6,639 nucleotides of DNA from Desulfobacterales bacterium (GTDB taxonomy: Bacteria > Desulfobacterota > Desulfobacteria > Desulfobacterales > SpSt-501), in contig JALOOS010000095.1 in the NCBI GenBank assembly GCA_025454275.1, positions 1-6,639 on the forward strand. The letters run 5' to 3'. Positions 1 to 6,567 of this stretch are shown here, piece after piece. Position 1 is the first letter of the stretch. Every line of letters begins with the position of its first letter. The notes under the pieces were generated by a model that was given only the letters and a program-made list of their open reading frames with translations, had not been told where the DNA came from and searched no databases. A program made the position numbers and the translations under genes.

Positions 1-256
1 CGGGCTCGCGGGCGGGTACTGGATCAGCGGCCCGGCGTGGAGGGAGGTCGACCCCGCATCGCCGACATTTGAGAAGGTGGTCGAGTTGGTCAAGCGCTTT
101 CCCGTGCCCGGAAGCTACACCGAGGGCTTCGTGATCCTCGATCCTCAGCGCAACGAGATCGGCGTGTGGTATTCCAGCCTTGGGGCCGGGATCACGGTGG
201 ACGCGGACACCCGGCAGGTCATGATCGCCACCGCCGCCCCGTGGCTGGGGAGGTAA
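1..256 (+). CDS. 3' end of an unrecognised protein (partial, N-terminus outside the window)
   Basis: An open frame enters from the left edge (first full codon at base 2) and runs 84 codons to a TAA at 254-256. Third codon positions are mostly G or C, as in the other genes here, which supports real coding. The visible part starts with a glycine/aromatic-rich stretch (GLAGGYWISGP) that could be the end of a membrane or signal segment. It continues with a mixed helical part (FEKVVELVKRFPVPGSYTEG) and strand-like segments (EGFVILD, EIGVWYSSLGAGITVD), and ends in APWLGR. I recognise no domain or catalytic motif, so no function is proposed. It lies 67 bp upstream of the DUF3783-like gene on the same strand, so the two could be co-transcribed. 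No convincing terminator separates them. Confidence 0.7.
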   Translation, partial: GLAGGYWISGPAWREVDPASPTFEKVVELVKRFPVPGSYTEGFVILDPQRNEIGVWYSSLGAGITVDADTRQVMIATAAPWLGR

Positions 257-311
257 GAGGCCGCGGCGCGCGCGAGCCTCCGGGCCGTGAAAGGGACGCA
301 CCCCCTGCTGC

Positions 312-318
312 GGGAGGA
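312..318 (+). promoter_or_regulatory. Shine-Dalgarno site of the DUF3783-like gene
   Basis: The purine-rich GGGAGGA ends 5 bases before the ATG at 324 and matches the anti-Shine-Dalgarno core well. It is the clearest ribosome binding site in the window and supports the chosen start of the 142-aa gene. Confidence 0.6.
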
Positions 319-323
319 ACCCG

Positions 324-752
324 ATGACCGAGAAAGCAACCTTTGAAAGAGTGACCGCCTCGCAAAAGCCGCTCTATGGTCCGCGCAAGCTGCTGCTTTG
401 CGGCTTCGGGGCCGTCGCCCAGAAAAAGTTCGAAAGTGTGCTGGAGATGGTAGGTCTGGCCGATCTCCCCCGGGTGTGGGCGTCGGGCGATCAAAAGAGC
501 GACACCTTGGCCCGGCTACTCGATCACCCCAACGGCAGCGGCGCCGGCCGGGACTCGGATCTGCCGCGCGCGGTCATCGTCTCCGGCATCACCCAGGCGC
601 AGCTGATCGGGCTGATGAACGTGTGCCGGAAATCCGGCATGCAATCGTCGCTCTGGGCCTGCCTGACCCCGGTTTCTGAGACATGGCCGCTCGAGCAGCT
701 TCTGGCCGAGCTTGCCCGCGAACGCACGGCCATGGAACGCCGCAGGCGATAG
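324..752 (+). CDS. DUF3783-like small cytoplasmic protein
   Basis: This gene encodes 142 aa, from an ATG with a good GGGAGGA site to a TAG. Residues about 20-55 form an alpha/beta segment (KLLLCGFGAV, then a helix and PRVWAS). A polar, glycine-rich linker follows at about 56-78. Residues about 80-137 match what I know of DUF3783: a strand (RAVIVSGIT), a helix (QLIGLMNVCRKSG), a second strand running into LTPVSETW, then a helix (LEQLLAELARERTAM). In that family the T-P/E-x-N/E-x-W-x-L-x-x-L-L pattern near the C-terminus is typical. The biochemical function of DUF3783 is unknown. There is no signal peptide or membrane segment, so it is probably cytosolic. It converges on the large minus-strand gene with a 29-bp gap. 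The domain call is from memory of the family and is fairly but not fully secure. Confidence 0.75.
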   Translation: MTEKATFERVTASQKPLYGPRKLLLCGFGAVAQKKFESVLEMVGLADLPRVWASGDQKSDTLARLLDHPNGSGAGRDSDLPRAVIVSGITQAQLIGLMNVCRKSGMQSSLWACLTPVSETWPLEQLLAELARERTAMERRRR

Positions 753-781
753 CCTTCCCTTTCCCGATCCCCGCCGTCGCG

Positions 782-3700
782 TCAATTCGGCGGCGGCGCT
801 CCACGCGGGTCGATACACTCCACCTCGCGTTGGGCGGCCGCGATGGCGCGGTGCCCGACCGGTGCTGCTTCCGCCGGGGAATCGGCGAAATGCCCCTCGA
901 ACACGAGTCCCTTGATCGCCTGGAGATATTCGGCGCTGCGGGAGAGGTAAAACGACAACGGGCGGGGAAAGTTCTCCCCCAGGATCCCCTCGATGAACAA
1001 CTGGCTGATTTCCCGGTGCCGCTGGAGGGTGAACTGGGAGCTGGCGAGGATGTGCCGCTCGTCCTCGGAGAGGGTTTGAACGAAACGCCGGAGGGCGGTG
1101 CGGGCGCGGGGCTGGTACATCCAGAAATAGAGCAGATCCAGGGCGTGGATCATGATGATCTTCTCCAGGTCGCGGGCCTCGCGGTTGGCCTTGCGGTGGT
1201 TCCGGTCGGAGGACTGCAGGACCGCGAAGGTCTGAACTTCCGGGAAGAGCAGCTCCAGCTGGGCGTAAACGTCGAAGAGCTGCGCGAATTTTCCCTTGTA
1301 GTCGCGCAGGCGGGCCTGGATATTCCGGTGCCGGTCGGCCAGCCCCTCGATGAAAGCGGCCACGATATCCGAGGCTGCCTTGGAGATGATGGCGGCCCAT
1401 TTTTGGAGCTCCCCGCCCACATCCTCCGCGCCCCTCGACGTCAGCACGCCGCCTGTGACCGCGTTGATCGCAACCGCGACCGGGATCGAGAGAATGCTTC
1501 GGAAAAAATTGCCGTAAACAGCTCCGCGCGGCAGCCCGCGATACAGGTTGTGGCTGGCAAGGTAGACCCCGTTGGCGGCCGCCATGAAGGTGTAGAGCAG
1601 CACGGGATTGCTGCCGGCGGTGATACCCAGGGCGCGGTCCAGGATGACGGTCTTGACCAGATAATCCAGCAGGGGAACGGAGAAGCCGGTGAACATCAGC
1701 GAATCGCAGATCCGGGACCAGCTGATGTAGTCGTTCCAGTTCATCAGCGGGGATCGGCGCAGCCCGCCGCCGCCCAGAATCGACTGCAGGATGTTGCGCA
1801 GCCCCGTGATGCCGAACCAGATGAAGGCCCCCAGATAGGCGAGCAGCCACCACTCCTTCGTCAGGGCGAACGTCGCGAAGGCCGGCAGAAAACCGATCAG
1901 AACTTTCAGCCCGTTCATCGCCCGCGAGTCCAGATAGCGCCACCGGAAGAGATGACGGGCGTGGGCCGCCCTTCCGTTTTCCAGGCGAAGACCGTTGTCG
2001 ACGCTTCGCTGGGCTCCGCCGAGGGTCACCAGGTTTCCGGGTTCGGCCATGCGCGTGTCATCGGCCTCCACCCGCCAGCTCTCCTGGGCGACGGTCCCCG
2101 GCGGCCATCGCCATGGAGGTGACAGCGTCCGGCTGCCGGCCCCCGTCCCCTGCGGCGGGCCGTCGTGCAGAGACCGGAAGGTCACGGTCCGGCAGGCCGT
2201 CATGCGGATAGGGATGATCTCGCGGCCTTCTTTCCTCAAGCCGCGGCGGATTTCGCGGCGGGCCCGGGCCGGGAGGGTCTCCAGGATGGCGAGCCCCATG
2301 CCGTGCGAGCGGCCGGACCGCCCGGTCGAGTCGCTGCCGATCCGCGCCTTCAGCGCTTTGCCCGCATAGAACGACTTGAGGGTGTCGATGTCGAAGAGGA
2401 TGGCGGTCAGCTTTTCGGCCTGCGCGGCGGCGCGGGGGGTTCCGGCGGAATGGAGCTCGCCGATGATCCCGCGGATCAACTGTTTCAAATGAATGACGCT
2501 GCCCTCGTTGACGGCCTGCATCAGCCGGCAGATCGCGGGGATGTTCTCGGTTTTGCCGGCCGCGTAATCCTTCAGATTGAAAATTTCGAGGCGGGTGATC
2601 GCCCCCTGACCGTCGTAGAGCAGCTCCAGCACGTCGGCCTGCGCGAGGTGGGTGAGGTTCAAGGTGATGCGGTAGCCCGAGTGCAGCCGCGCCAGCCGTC
2701 CGAGGATCTCCGAGGGAGTCAACCGGAGGAGCTCCGGCACATCGGCTGCATCGGAGGGGTGGTCGGGGTAGACGATGTCGGGGTTGCGGGACTGCTCCAG
2801 ATAACCGTCCAGGAGCGCCTCCAGGTCCAGATGGTTGATGCGGTCGACCCATTCGGCGATCTCGCGCCGGCGCCCGGCGTCGGCCGCGGCGAACTCCCCG
2901 CGCCGCCGGGCAAGCTCCGTCTGGAGCAGTTTGAGGAGTTTGCCGTGAACGAACGTCGACACGTGCAGCTTGGATTTCTGCCCGATGCCGACGAAAGCGC
3001 GGAACTCGGCGGGATCGATCGGCGGCAGGTCGATCCCCAGTCGGGCATTGAGGTCCAGGCGGTGCACCGCATTGAACCTGGCCACCAGGGCATCCACGTA
3101 GGCCTGCTGATAGCGCGAGGCCTGCCGGCCGGCCTCCATGAGGGCCATCACCTCGGGCTCGGCCAGGAAGCATAAAAACGCCTGGGCGTCCGCAAACCCG
3201 CGGGGCACCCAGATGAGCTGGACGTAGGTGTCCCGGAAGCGGGCGGAAAACTCGATGCCGATGCGCACATCGATATCGAGGATGCGGGCGGCTTCGAAGA
3301 GTTCGGCGGCGAAGCGCGGCTCGATGAAGTTGTAGTGGATGATCCGCAGCCGGCGGATGCCCTTGATCCAGGCGTCCATGAGGAGGTGGGTGGAGGATTT
3401 GCGCCCCTTCGTGTTGGCGTCGTGCACGTGGTCGTCGAAGGCGATCTGGTTCCACTCCTCGGGCATTTCGAGCAGGTGGTACTGTTTGAGCTGGTGGCGG
3501 ATGATGCGCGGCTTCCCCGAGGCGGCCATCCTGAAATCGTGGGCCAGCTCGAGCTGGCGGCGGCGGTCGCCGAAGGCACGCACCAGGCTTTTCATGATCT
3601 GCAGAAGCACCCGGGCGGTGTTTTTGGGCATCGGTCCCTCGGCCGTGTCGATTACCTCCAGACGCAGGGAGCGCAGCGCGTTCAGCCGGTCGTCCACCCC

Positions 3701-3946
3701 GCCGATTTCAAGCGAGCTCAAGAGATGGGCCACGGCGTAGGCGGTGCGCAGGCCCTTGGTCTCCGCCATCTCCTTAATCCCGTTGGGGTGCAGGTGGGGA
3801 AAGTACTGCTTGCGGGCGAAGGTGGCCGAACGCAGCGCATCGTTGACGATCCGGATCAGATCATAGTCCTTCTTGTCAAACAGCAGCTTTGATTGGTGCT
3901 CCTGTCGTTCCATGCCAAACGCCCGCGTTGGAATCCGCTCCGCCAT
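782..3946 (-). CDS. Large membrane protein with an N-terminal PHP-like metal-dependent phosphoesterase domain
   Basis: The gene encodes 1,054 aa from the ATG at 3946; Met12 (ATG at 3913) is an alternative start, and neither has a strong ribosome site. Residues 1-165 are mostly helical and carry no signal peptide. Residues about 168-240 resemble a PHP domain: DDHVHD (HxH, H173/H175), a helix, IIHYN (H204 where PHP proteins have T-D-H) and GIEFS (E232). The spacing between these residues fits PHP enzymes. Later histidines (H328, H334, H396, H434) might complete a metal site but cannot be assigned. A basic, proline-rich stretch (about 540-630) leads to a hydrophobic module with about five membrane segments (near 680-698, 700-716, 748-768, 781-798, 812-832), then a charged helical tail. 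PHP proteins usually hydrolyse phosphoesters or serve as polymerase domains; the substrate here is unknown. It probably sits in the inner membrane with the PHP-like part in the cytoplasm (inferred). It is transcribed divergently from the zincin gene. Confidence 0.85.
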   Translation of the reverse strand: MAERIPTRAFGMERQEHQSKLLFDKKDYDLIRIVNDALRSATFARKQYFPHLHPNGIKEMAETKGLRTAYAVAHLLSSLEIGGVDDRLNALRSLRLEVIDTAEGPMPKNTARVLLQIMKSLVRAFGDRRRQLELAHDFRMAASGKPRIIRHQLKQYHLLEMPEEWNQIAFDDHVHDANTKGRKSSTHLLMDAWIKGIRRLRIIHYNFIEPRFAAELFEAARILDIDVRIGIEFSARFRDTYVQLIWVPRGFADAQAFLCFLAEPEVMALMEAGRQASRYQQAYVDALVARFNAVHRLDLNARLGIDLPPIDPAEFRAFVGIGQKSKLHVSTFVHGKLLKLLQTELARRRGEFAAADAGRRREIAEWVDRINHLDLEALLDGYLEQSRNPDIVYPDHPSDAADVPELLRLTPSEILGRLARLHSGYRITLNLTHLAQADVLELLYDGQGAITRLEIFNLKDYAAGKTENIPAICRLMQAVNEGSVIHLKQLIRGIIGELHSAGTPRAAAQAEKLTAILFDIDTLKSFYAGKALKARIGSDSTGRSGRSHGMGLAILETLPARARREIRRGLRKEGREIIPIRMTACRTVTFRSLHDGPPQGTGAGSRTLSPPWRWPPGTVAQESWRVEADDTRMAEPGNLVTLGGAQRSVDNGLRLENGRAAHARHLFRWRYLDSRAMNGLKVLIGFLPAFATFALTKEWWLLAYLGAFIWFGITGLRNILQSILGGGGLRRSPLMNWNDYISWSRICDSLMFTGFSVPLLDYLVKTVILDRALGITAGSNPVLLYTFMAAANGVYLASHNLYRGLPRGAVYGNFFRSILSIPVAVAINAVTGGVLTSRGAEDVGGELQKWAAIISKAASDIVAAFIEGLADRHRNIQARLRDYKGKFAQLFDVYAQLELLFPEVQTFAVLQSSDRNHRKANREARDLEKIIMIHALDLLYFWMYQPRARTALRRFVQTLSEDERHILASSQFTLQRHREISQLFIEGILGENFPRPLSFYLSRSAEYLQAIKGLVFEGHFADSPAEAAPVGHRAIAAAQREVECIDPRGAPPPN

Positions 3947-3948
3947 CC

Positions 3949-3981
3949 CGACCGGCCGGCTCCGAAAAAGCCGGCCGGTCG
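3949..3981. promoter_or_regulatory. Perfect 13-bp inverted repeat at the 5' end of the PHP-like gene
   Basis: The arms CGACCGGCCGGCT (3949-3961) and AGCCGGCCGGTCG (3969-3981) are exact reverse complements around a 7-base loop (CCGAAAA). Each arm also contains the self-complementary core CCGGCCGG. Read on the minus strand, the hairpin ends two bases before the ATG at 3946, so it would cover any ribosome site for that start. Read on the plus strand, it is followed by TGTTTGTGT, a partly T-rich tail like that of an intrinsic terminator, but no plus-strand gene runs into it. It could be a translational or transcriptional control element, a protein-binding site, or a barrier to antisense transcription. 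The repeat is certain; its role is not. Confidence 0.6.
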
Positions 3982-4045
3982 TGTTTGTGTAAAAAGGGTA
4001 GATTGTTCAGCTTAGCATATTTTTCATTTAAAACCTATGCGTCGT
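3982..4045. promoter_or_regulatory. AT-rich divergent promoter region (candidate)
   Basis: This is the most AT-rich stretch of an otherwise GC-rich window and lies between two divergent genes, which is where promoters are expected. On the plus strand, TTGTTC (4003-4008) and TTTAAA (4027-4032), 18 bases apart, are a weak sigma70-type pair. On the minus strand, TATGCT (4019-4014) resembles a -10 box but has no good -35 partner. No clear -24/-12 sigma54 pair was seen. The placement is inferred from base composition and gene layout more than from motif strength. Confidence 0.3.
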
Positions 4046-4148
4046 CGACGCCAGAAATGGGTTGCAAATGGTTCCGCGACTCATTAAAATTCCGAATAAA
4101 GCCCATCTCCACCGCCCGGCGATACCCTCAAGCGTGCGAGCGGCACCC

Positions 4149-4523
4149 ATGCGATTGAGCAACAAGGAATTCGATCGGATCGTCGCACAGGCCATCCGGC
4201 ACATCCCGGATGAGATCCGGCAACACCTCCGGAACATCCTCATCACGGTTCAAAACCGGCCCGCGCCCGAAATGCTCGCGGAGATGGGCTATCCCCCGGA
4301 TGAGCCCCTACTGGGGGTCTACTGGGGGGTGCCGCTCAATGAGCGCAGCGCCGCGGAACCGCCGCTGTATCCGGACACGATCTACATTTTCAAGGAACCG
4401 CTCGAGGAGATGTGCGACTCGCTCGAAGAGCTCGAAGAGGAGATCGAGATCACCGTTGCGCACGAGGTGGCCCATTTTCTGGGGATGAGCGAAGAGGAGC
4501 TGGCCGCGCTCGGATACGGGTAG
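4149..4523 (+). CDS. Zinicin-like type I minimal zinc metallopeptidase
   Basis: The gene encodes 124 aa from the ATG at 4149 to a TAG. The N-terminal half is helical (SNKEFDRIVAQAIRHIP). The middle has PEMLAEMGYPPDEPLLGVYWG and a PDTIYIFKEPLEE strand-turn typical of this family. A glutamate-rich helix then leads into HEVAHFLGMSE (H105-E115). H105, H109 and the acidic residue E115 would bind zinc, and E106 would be the catalytic base, giving HExxHxxGxxE. Length and motif position near the C-terminus match the minimal-zincin family (PF06262, formerly DUF1025), whose substrates are mostly unknown. No signal peptide is seen, so it is probably cytoplasmic. The frame stays open upstream to an ATG at 4068 and a TTG at 4062. 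I prefer 4149 because family members begin close to this helix, although no start has a strong ribosome site. It lies 70 bp before the flavoprotein gene on the same strand. Confidence 0.85.
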   Translation: MRLSNKEFDRIVAQAIRHIPDEIRQHLRNILITVQNRPAPEMLAEMGYPPDEPLLGVYWGVPLNERSAAEPPLYPDTIYIFKEPLEEMCDSLEELEEEIEITVAHEVAHFLGMSEEELAALGYG

Positions 4524-4534
4524 CCGAAGAGGCC

Positions 4535-4555
4535 ATCGCGGCGCCTCCCCGCGAT
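4535..4555. repeat. Small perfect hairpin between the zincin and flavoprotein genes
   Basis: ATCGCGG (4535-4541) and CCGCGAT (4549-4555) pair exactly around a 7-base loop, 11 bases after the zincin stop codon. There is no T-run behind it, only CTTTAAA some bases later. It may attenuate read-through or protect the transcript's 3' end, but it is not a convincing intrinsic terminator. Short GC-rich repeats of this size also arise by chance in such DNA. Confidence 0.3.
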
Positions 4556-4593
4556 CCGGGCGGCTTTAAACGGGACCCTGCGCGGGGACGATC

Positions 4594-6567
4594 ATGCTGT
4601 TCACCCCTATTGCGATCGGCGCGGTCACCCTCACGAACCGGCTGGTGGCGCTGCCGGTTTTCACGGGATATGCCCTGCCGGACGGGCGTGCGAGCGCCAT
4701 GTTGCTGCGGCACTACGCCGCGCTCGCTGAAACCGGTGTCGCCATGGTGGTGGTCGCCAATGCGGCGGTGGCCGCCAACGGGGTCGTGGCGATCAACAAC
4801 CTCCGGGTCGACCGTGACGACTTCATTCCGGACTTGGCGCGGCTGGCGGAGGCGATCCGCACCCGCGGCGCCGCCGCCGTCCTGCAGCTCAACCACGGGG
4901 GCCGCTTCGCCAAGACCGCTCAGCCGCTTTCCTCCGCCGCCATCGACGCCACCCACATCCCCTTCAATCTGGGAAGCCTCAAAGAGTTCATGAACTTTTT
5001 CCCGCTGGATCGCCGCTTCGGGCTCACGCGGGATTTTTTAGAGCGCCTGGCCGCCTGGGGGCAGTCCCTGGCGGTCGGCCGGCCCGAGGAGCTGGTGACC
5101 GCCTTCGCCGATGCCGCCGCGCGAGCCTGTGAGGCCGGCTTCGACGCCGTCGAGCTGCATGGCGCCACCGGCTACCTTCTGACCCAGTATCTCTCCGGGT
5201 TTTACCACAGGGATGCCGCGGGGGGGCCCCTGGATTTCGAAGTGCGGGCGCGCATCCCGATCGAGATTGTCCGTGCCGTCCGGGAGCGCCTGCCGCCGGG
5301 TTTCCCCGTCGGGTTCCGATTGCTGCTGCGGGAATGGACCCCGCAGGGCATCGACCTGCCCGAAGCGCTCAAATTGGCCGAGCGCCTGCAGGCGGAAGGC
5401 GTCGCCTACCTCTCGCCGACCGTCGGCACCTACCAGTCGATGTTCCAGCCGGAGGTGCGGTCCGAAACGGCACGGCCGGGCTATTTGAAGAGCGATGCCC
5501 TTGCCTTGAAGGGACGAACCCGCCTGCCGGTGATTGTTTCCGGCCGGGTGCTGACACCCGAGCTGGCCGAGGAGCTCCTGGCGCTCGGGGCGGGCGACTT
5601 GATCGGGCTCGGGCGGGGGTTGAGAACGGACCCCGCATGGGTCAAGAAGGCGCGGGCCGGTCGGCACGTCACCGCCTGCCGCAACTGCAATGCCTGCCTC
5701 AGGCGGGTGGTGCTGGAGCAGGGATTTGTCTGCGCCCTCTGGCCGCGCGCGCAGCAGGAGCGGGCGGACCTCGAGCAGCGGCTGCTGACACGGGACCTGT
5801 ACCGGAGCCTGTGGGTCGCCGCCGGGATGCGCGACCTGCATGCGCTCCGCGGCCCGACCGCCACCGCGCTGATCCCCACGCGAGCCGCCAGCCGACTGAC
5901 GCTCCTTTTCCTGAAACCGGCAGACGCCGGTCCTGAATTCGACGCGGCGGTGGCGGATTTCACCGCCTGGTGCCGGAGGCAGTGGGCCCGACACCGGCTG
6001 GCACCGGAGGATCTCACCTTCCGCGAGCGGCCGCTCGCGGGCCCGGCCGATGCAGCGGCCGGGGCCGAGATCGAACGGGGCGGGTACGGAATGGTGCTGG
6101 TCGCCCGCAACCGCGAGGAGCCCTGGCGCAGGCGGCTGCTCTACCGCCATCGCGGGAAGGCGCTCTGTCTGCTGGGAAACCACCCGAACTGGTCCACGTT
6201 TCTGGTCTGCCTGGATCTCGGACTGGCCAGCCTGTTTATTCTCCGTCACCTGGAGCACGCGCTGCCCGGCAAGGCCGATATTCGGTTCGACCTGATCCAC
6301 GTGCTCCAAGGCCCCGCGGCCGATGCCGGTAAACGGTGGGCTGAGATCTGCCGGGTTCTCGGCGGCCGCAAGCGGCCGGCGCTGCGGATGGTGGTCTCCC
6401 ACGGGTCGGTGGCCGAGAGCATTCTGGGTGAAGTTCGCAGCGGCGGGCACGGCACGGTGGTGATGGGGAAACGGGGTCTCACCCGCATCAAGCGCCTCGT
6501 CCTGGGCAGCGTCTCGGCCGCGGTGCTTCAAGGGCTCGATACCCAGAGCCTGGTGCTGATCGATTGA
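4594..6567 (+). CDS. Old-yellow-enzyme-family flavin oxidoreductase with Fe-S motif, fused to tandem UspA-like domains
   Basis: The gene encodes 657 aa from an ATG preceded by a weak GGGGA site. Residues 1-355 form an FMN-binding TIM barrel of the NADH:flavin oxidoreductase family: LFTPIAIGAVTLTNRLVALP, QLNHGGR (98-104), VELHGATGYLLTQYLSG (186-202), FPVGFRLLLREW, LPVIVSGRV and GLGRGLRTDP. C362, C365, C368 and C380 (C-x2-C-x2-C-x11-C) match the [4Fe-4S] ligands of trimethylamine dehydrogenase and 2,4-dienoyl-CoA reductase relatives. Those enzymes then carry an FAD/NAD(P) domain; here it is absent. Instead, about 430-530 looks like a degenerate UspA fold, and about 534-657 like a complete one with MGKRGLTRIKRLVLGS fitting the G-x2-G-x9-G-S ATP-binding pattern (G625, G628, G638, S639). 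The barrel has T192 where family members have His or Asn, and the usual N-x-R-x-D-x-Y-G-G stretch is degraded to HRDAAGG. It is probably cytosolic. Substrate and electron donor are unknown. Confidence 0.9.
   Translation: MLFTPIAIGAVTLTNRLVALPVFTGYALPDGRASAMLLRHYAALAETGVAMVVVANAAVAANGVVAINNLRVDRDDFIPDLARLAEAIRTRGAAAVLQLNHGGRFAKTAQPLSSAAIDATHIPFNLGSLKEFMNFFPLDRRFGLTRDFLERLAAWGQSLAVGRPEELVTAFADAAARACEAGFDAVELHGATGYLLTQYLSGFYHRDAAGGPLDFEVRARIPIEIVRAVRERLPPGFPVGFRLLLREWTPQGIDLPEALKLAERLQAEGVAYLSPTVGTYQSMFQPEVRSETARPGYLKSDALALKGRTRLPVIVSGRVLTPELAEELLALGAGDLIGLGRGLRTDPAWVKKARAGRHVTACRNCNACLRRVVLEQGFVCALWPRAQQERADLEQRLLTRDLYRSLWVAAGMRDLHALRGPTATALIPTRAASRLTLLFLKPADAGPEFDAAVADFTAWCRRQWARHRLAPEDLTFRERPLAGPADAAAGAEIERGGYGMVLVARNREEPWRRRLLYRHRGKALCLLGNHPNWSTFLVCLDLGLASLFILRHLEHALPGKADIRFDLIHVLQGPAADAGKRWAEICRVLGGRKRPALRMVVSHGSVAESILGEVRSGGHGTVVMGKRGLTRIKRLVLGSVSAAVLQGLDTQSLVLID

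Noticed and set aside
257..280. GAGGC...GCCTC repeat after the first partial gene, as a terminator
   Set aside because: It is a 5-bp stem with a long GC-rich loop and no T-tail, too weak to support.
771..793. CCGCCG...CGGCGG inverted repeat between the converging genes, as a shared terminator
   Set aside because: The stem is only 6 bp with an 11-base loop, overlaps the minus-strand stop codon and lacks a T-run on either strand, so it is expected by chance in GC-rich DNA.
683..2122. Long plus-strand open frame (479 codons) opposite the PHP-like gene
   Set aside because: It is antisense to a gene with clear motifs and membrane segments. Its translation is low-complexity (Gly/Asp/Gln/Val-rich) with no domain, as expected from the reverse strand of GC-rich coding DNA.
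2058..3455. Second long minus-strand frame (465 codons) overlapping the PHP-like gene
   Set aside because: It is a frame-shifted reading of the same strand, very rich in Arg, Pro, Gly and Ala. The main frame has the PHP motifs and sensible hydrophobic segments.
5038..6531. Long minus-strand open frame (497 codons) opposite the flavoprotein-Usp gene
   Set aside because: It is a shadow of a gene with well-conserved domains on the plus strand. The translation is rich in Pro, Gly, Arg and Gln with no recognisable fold.
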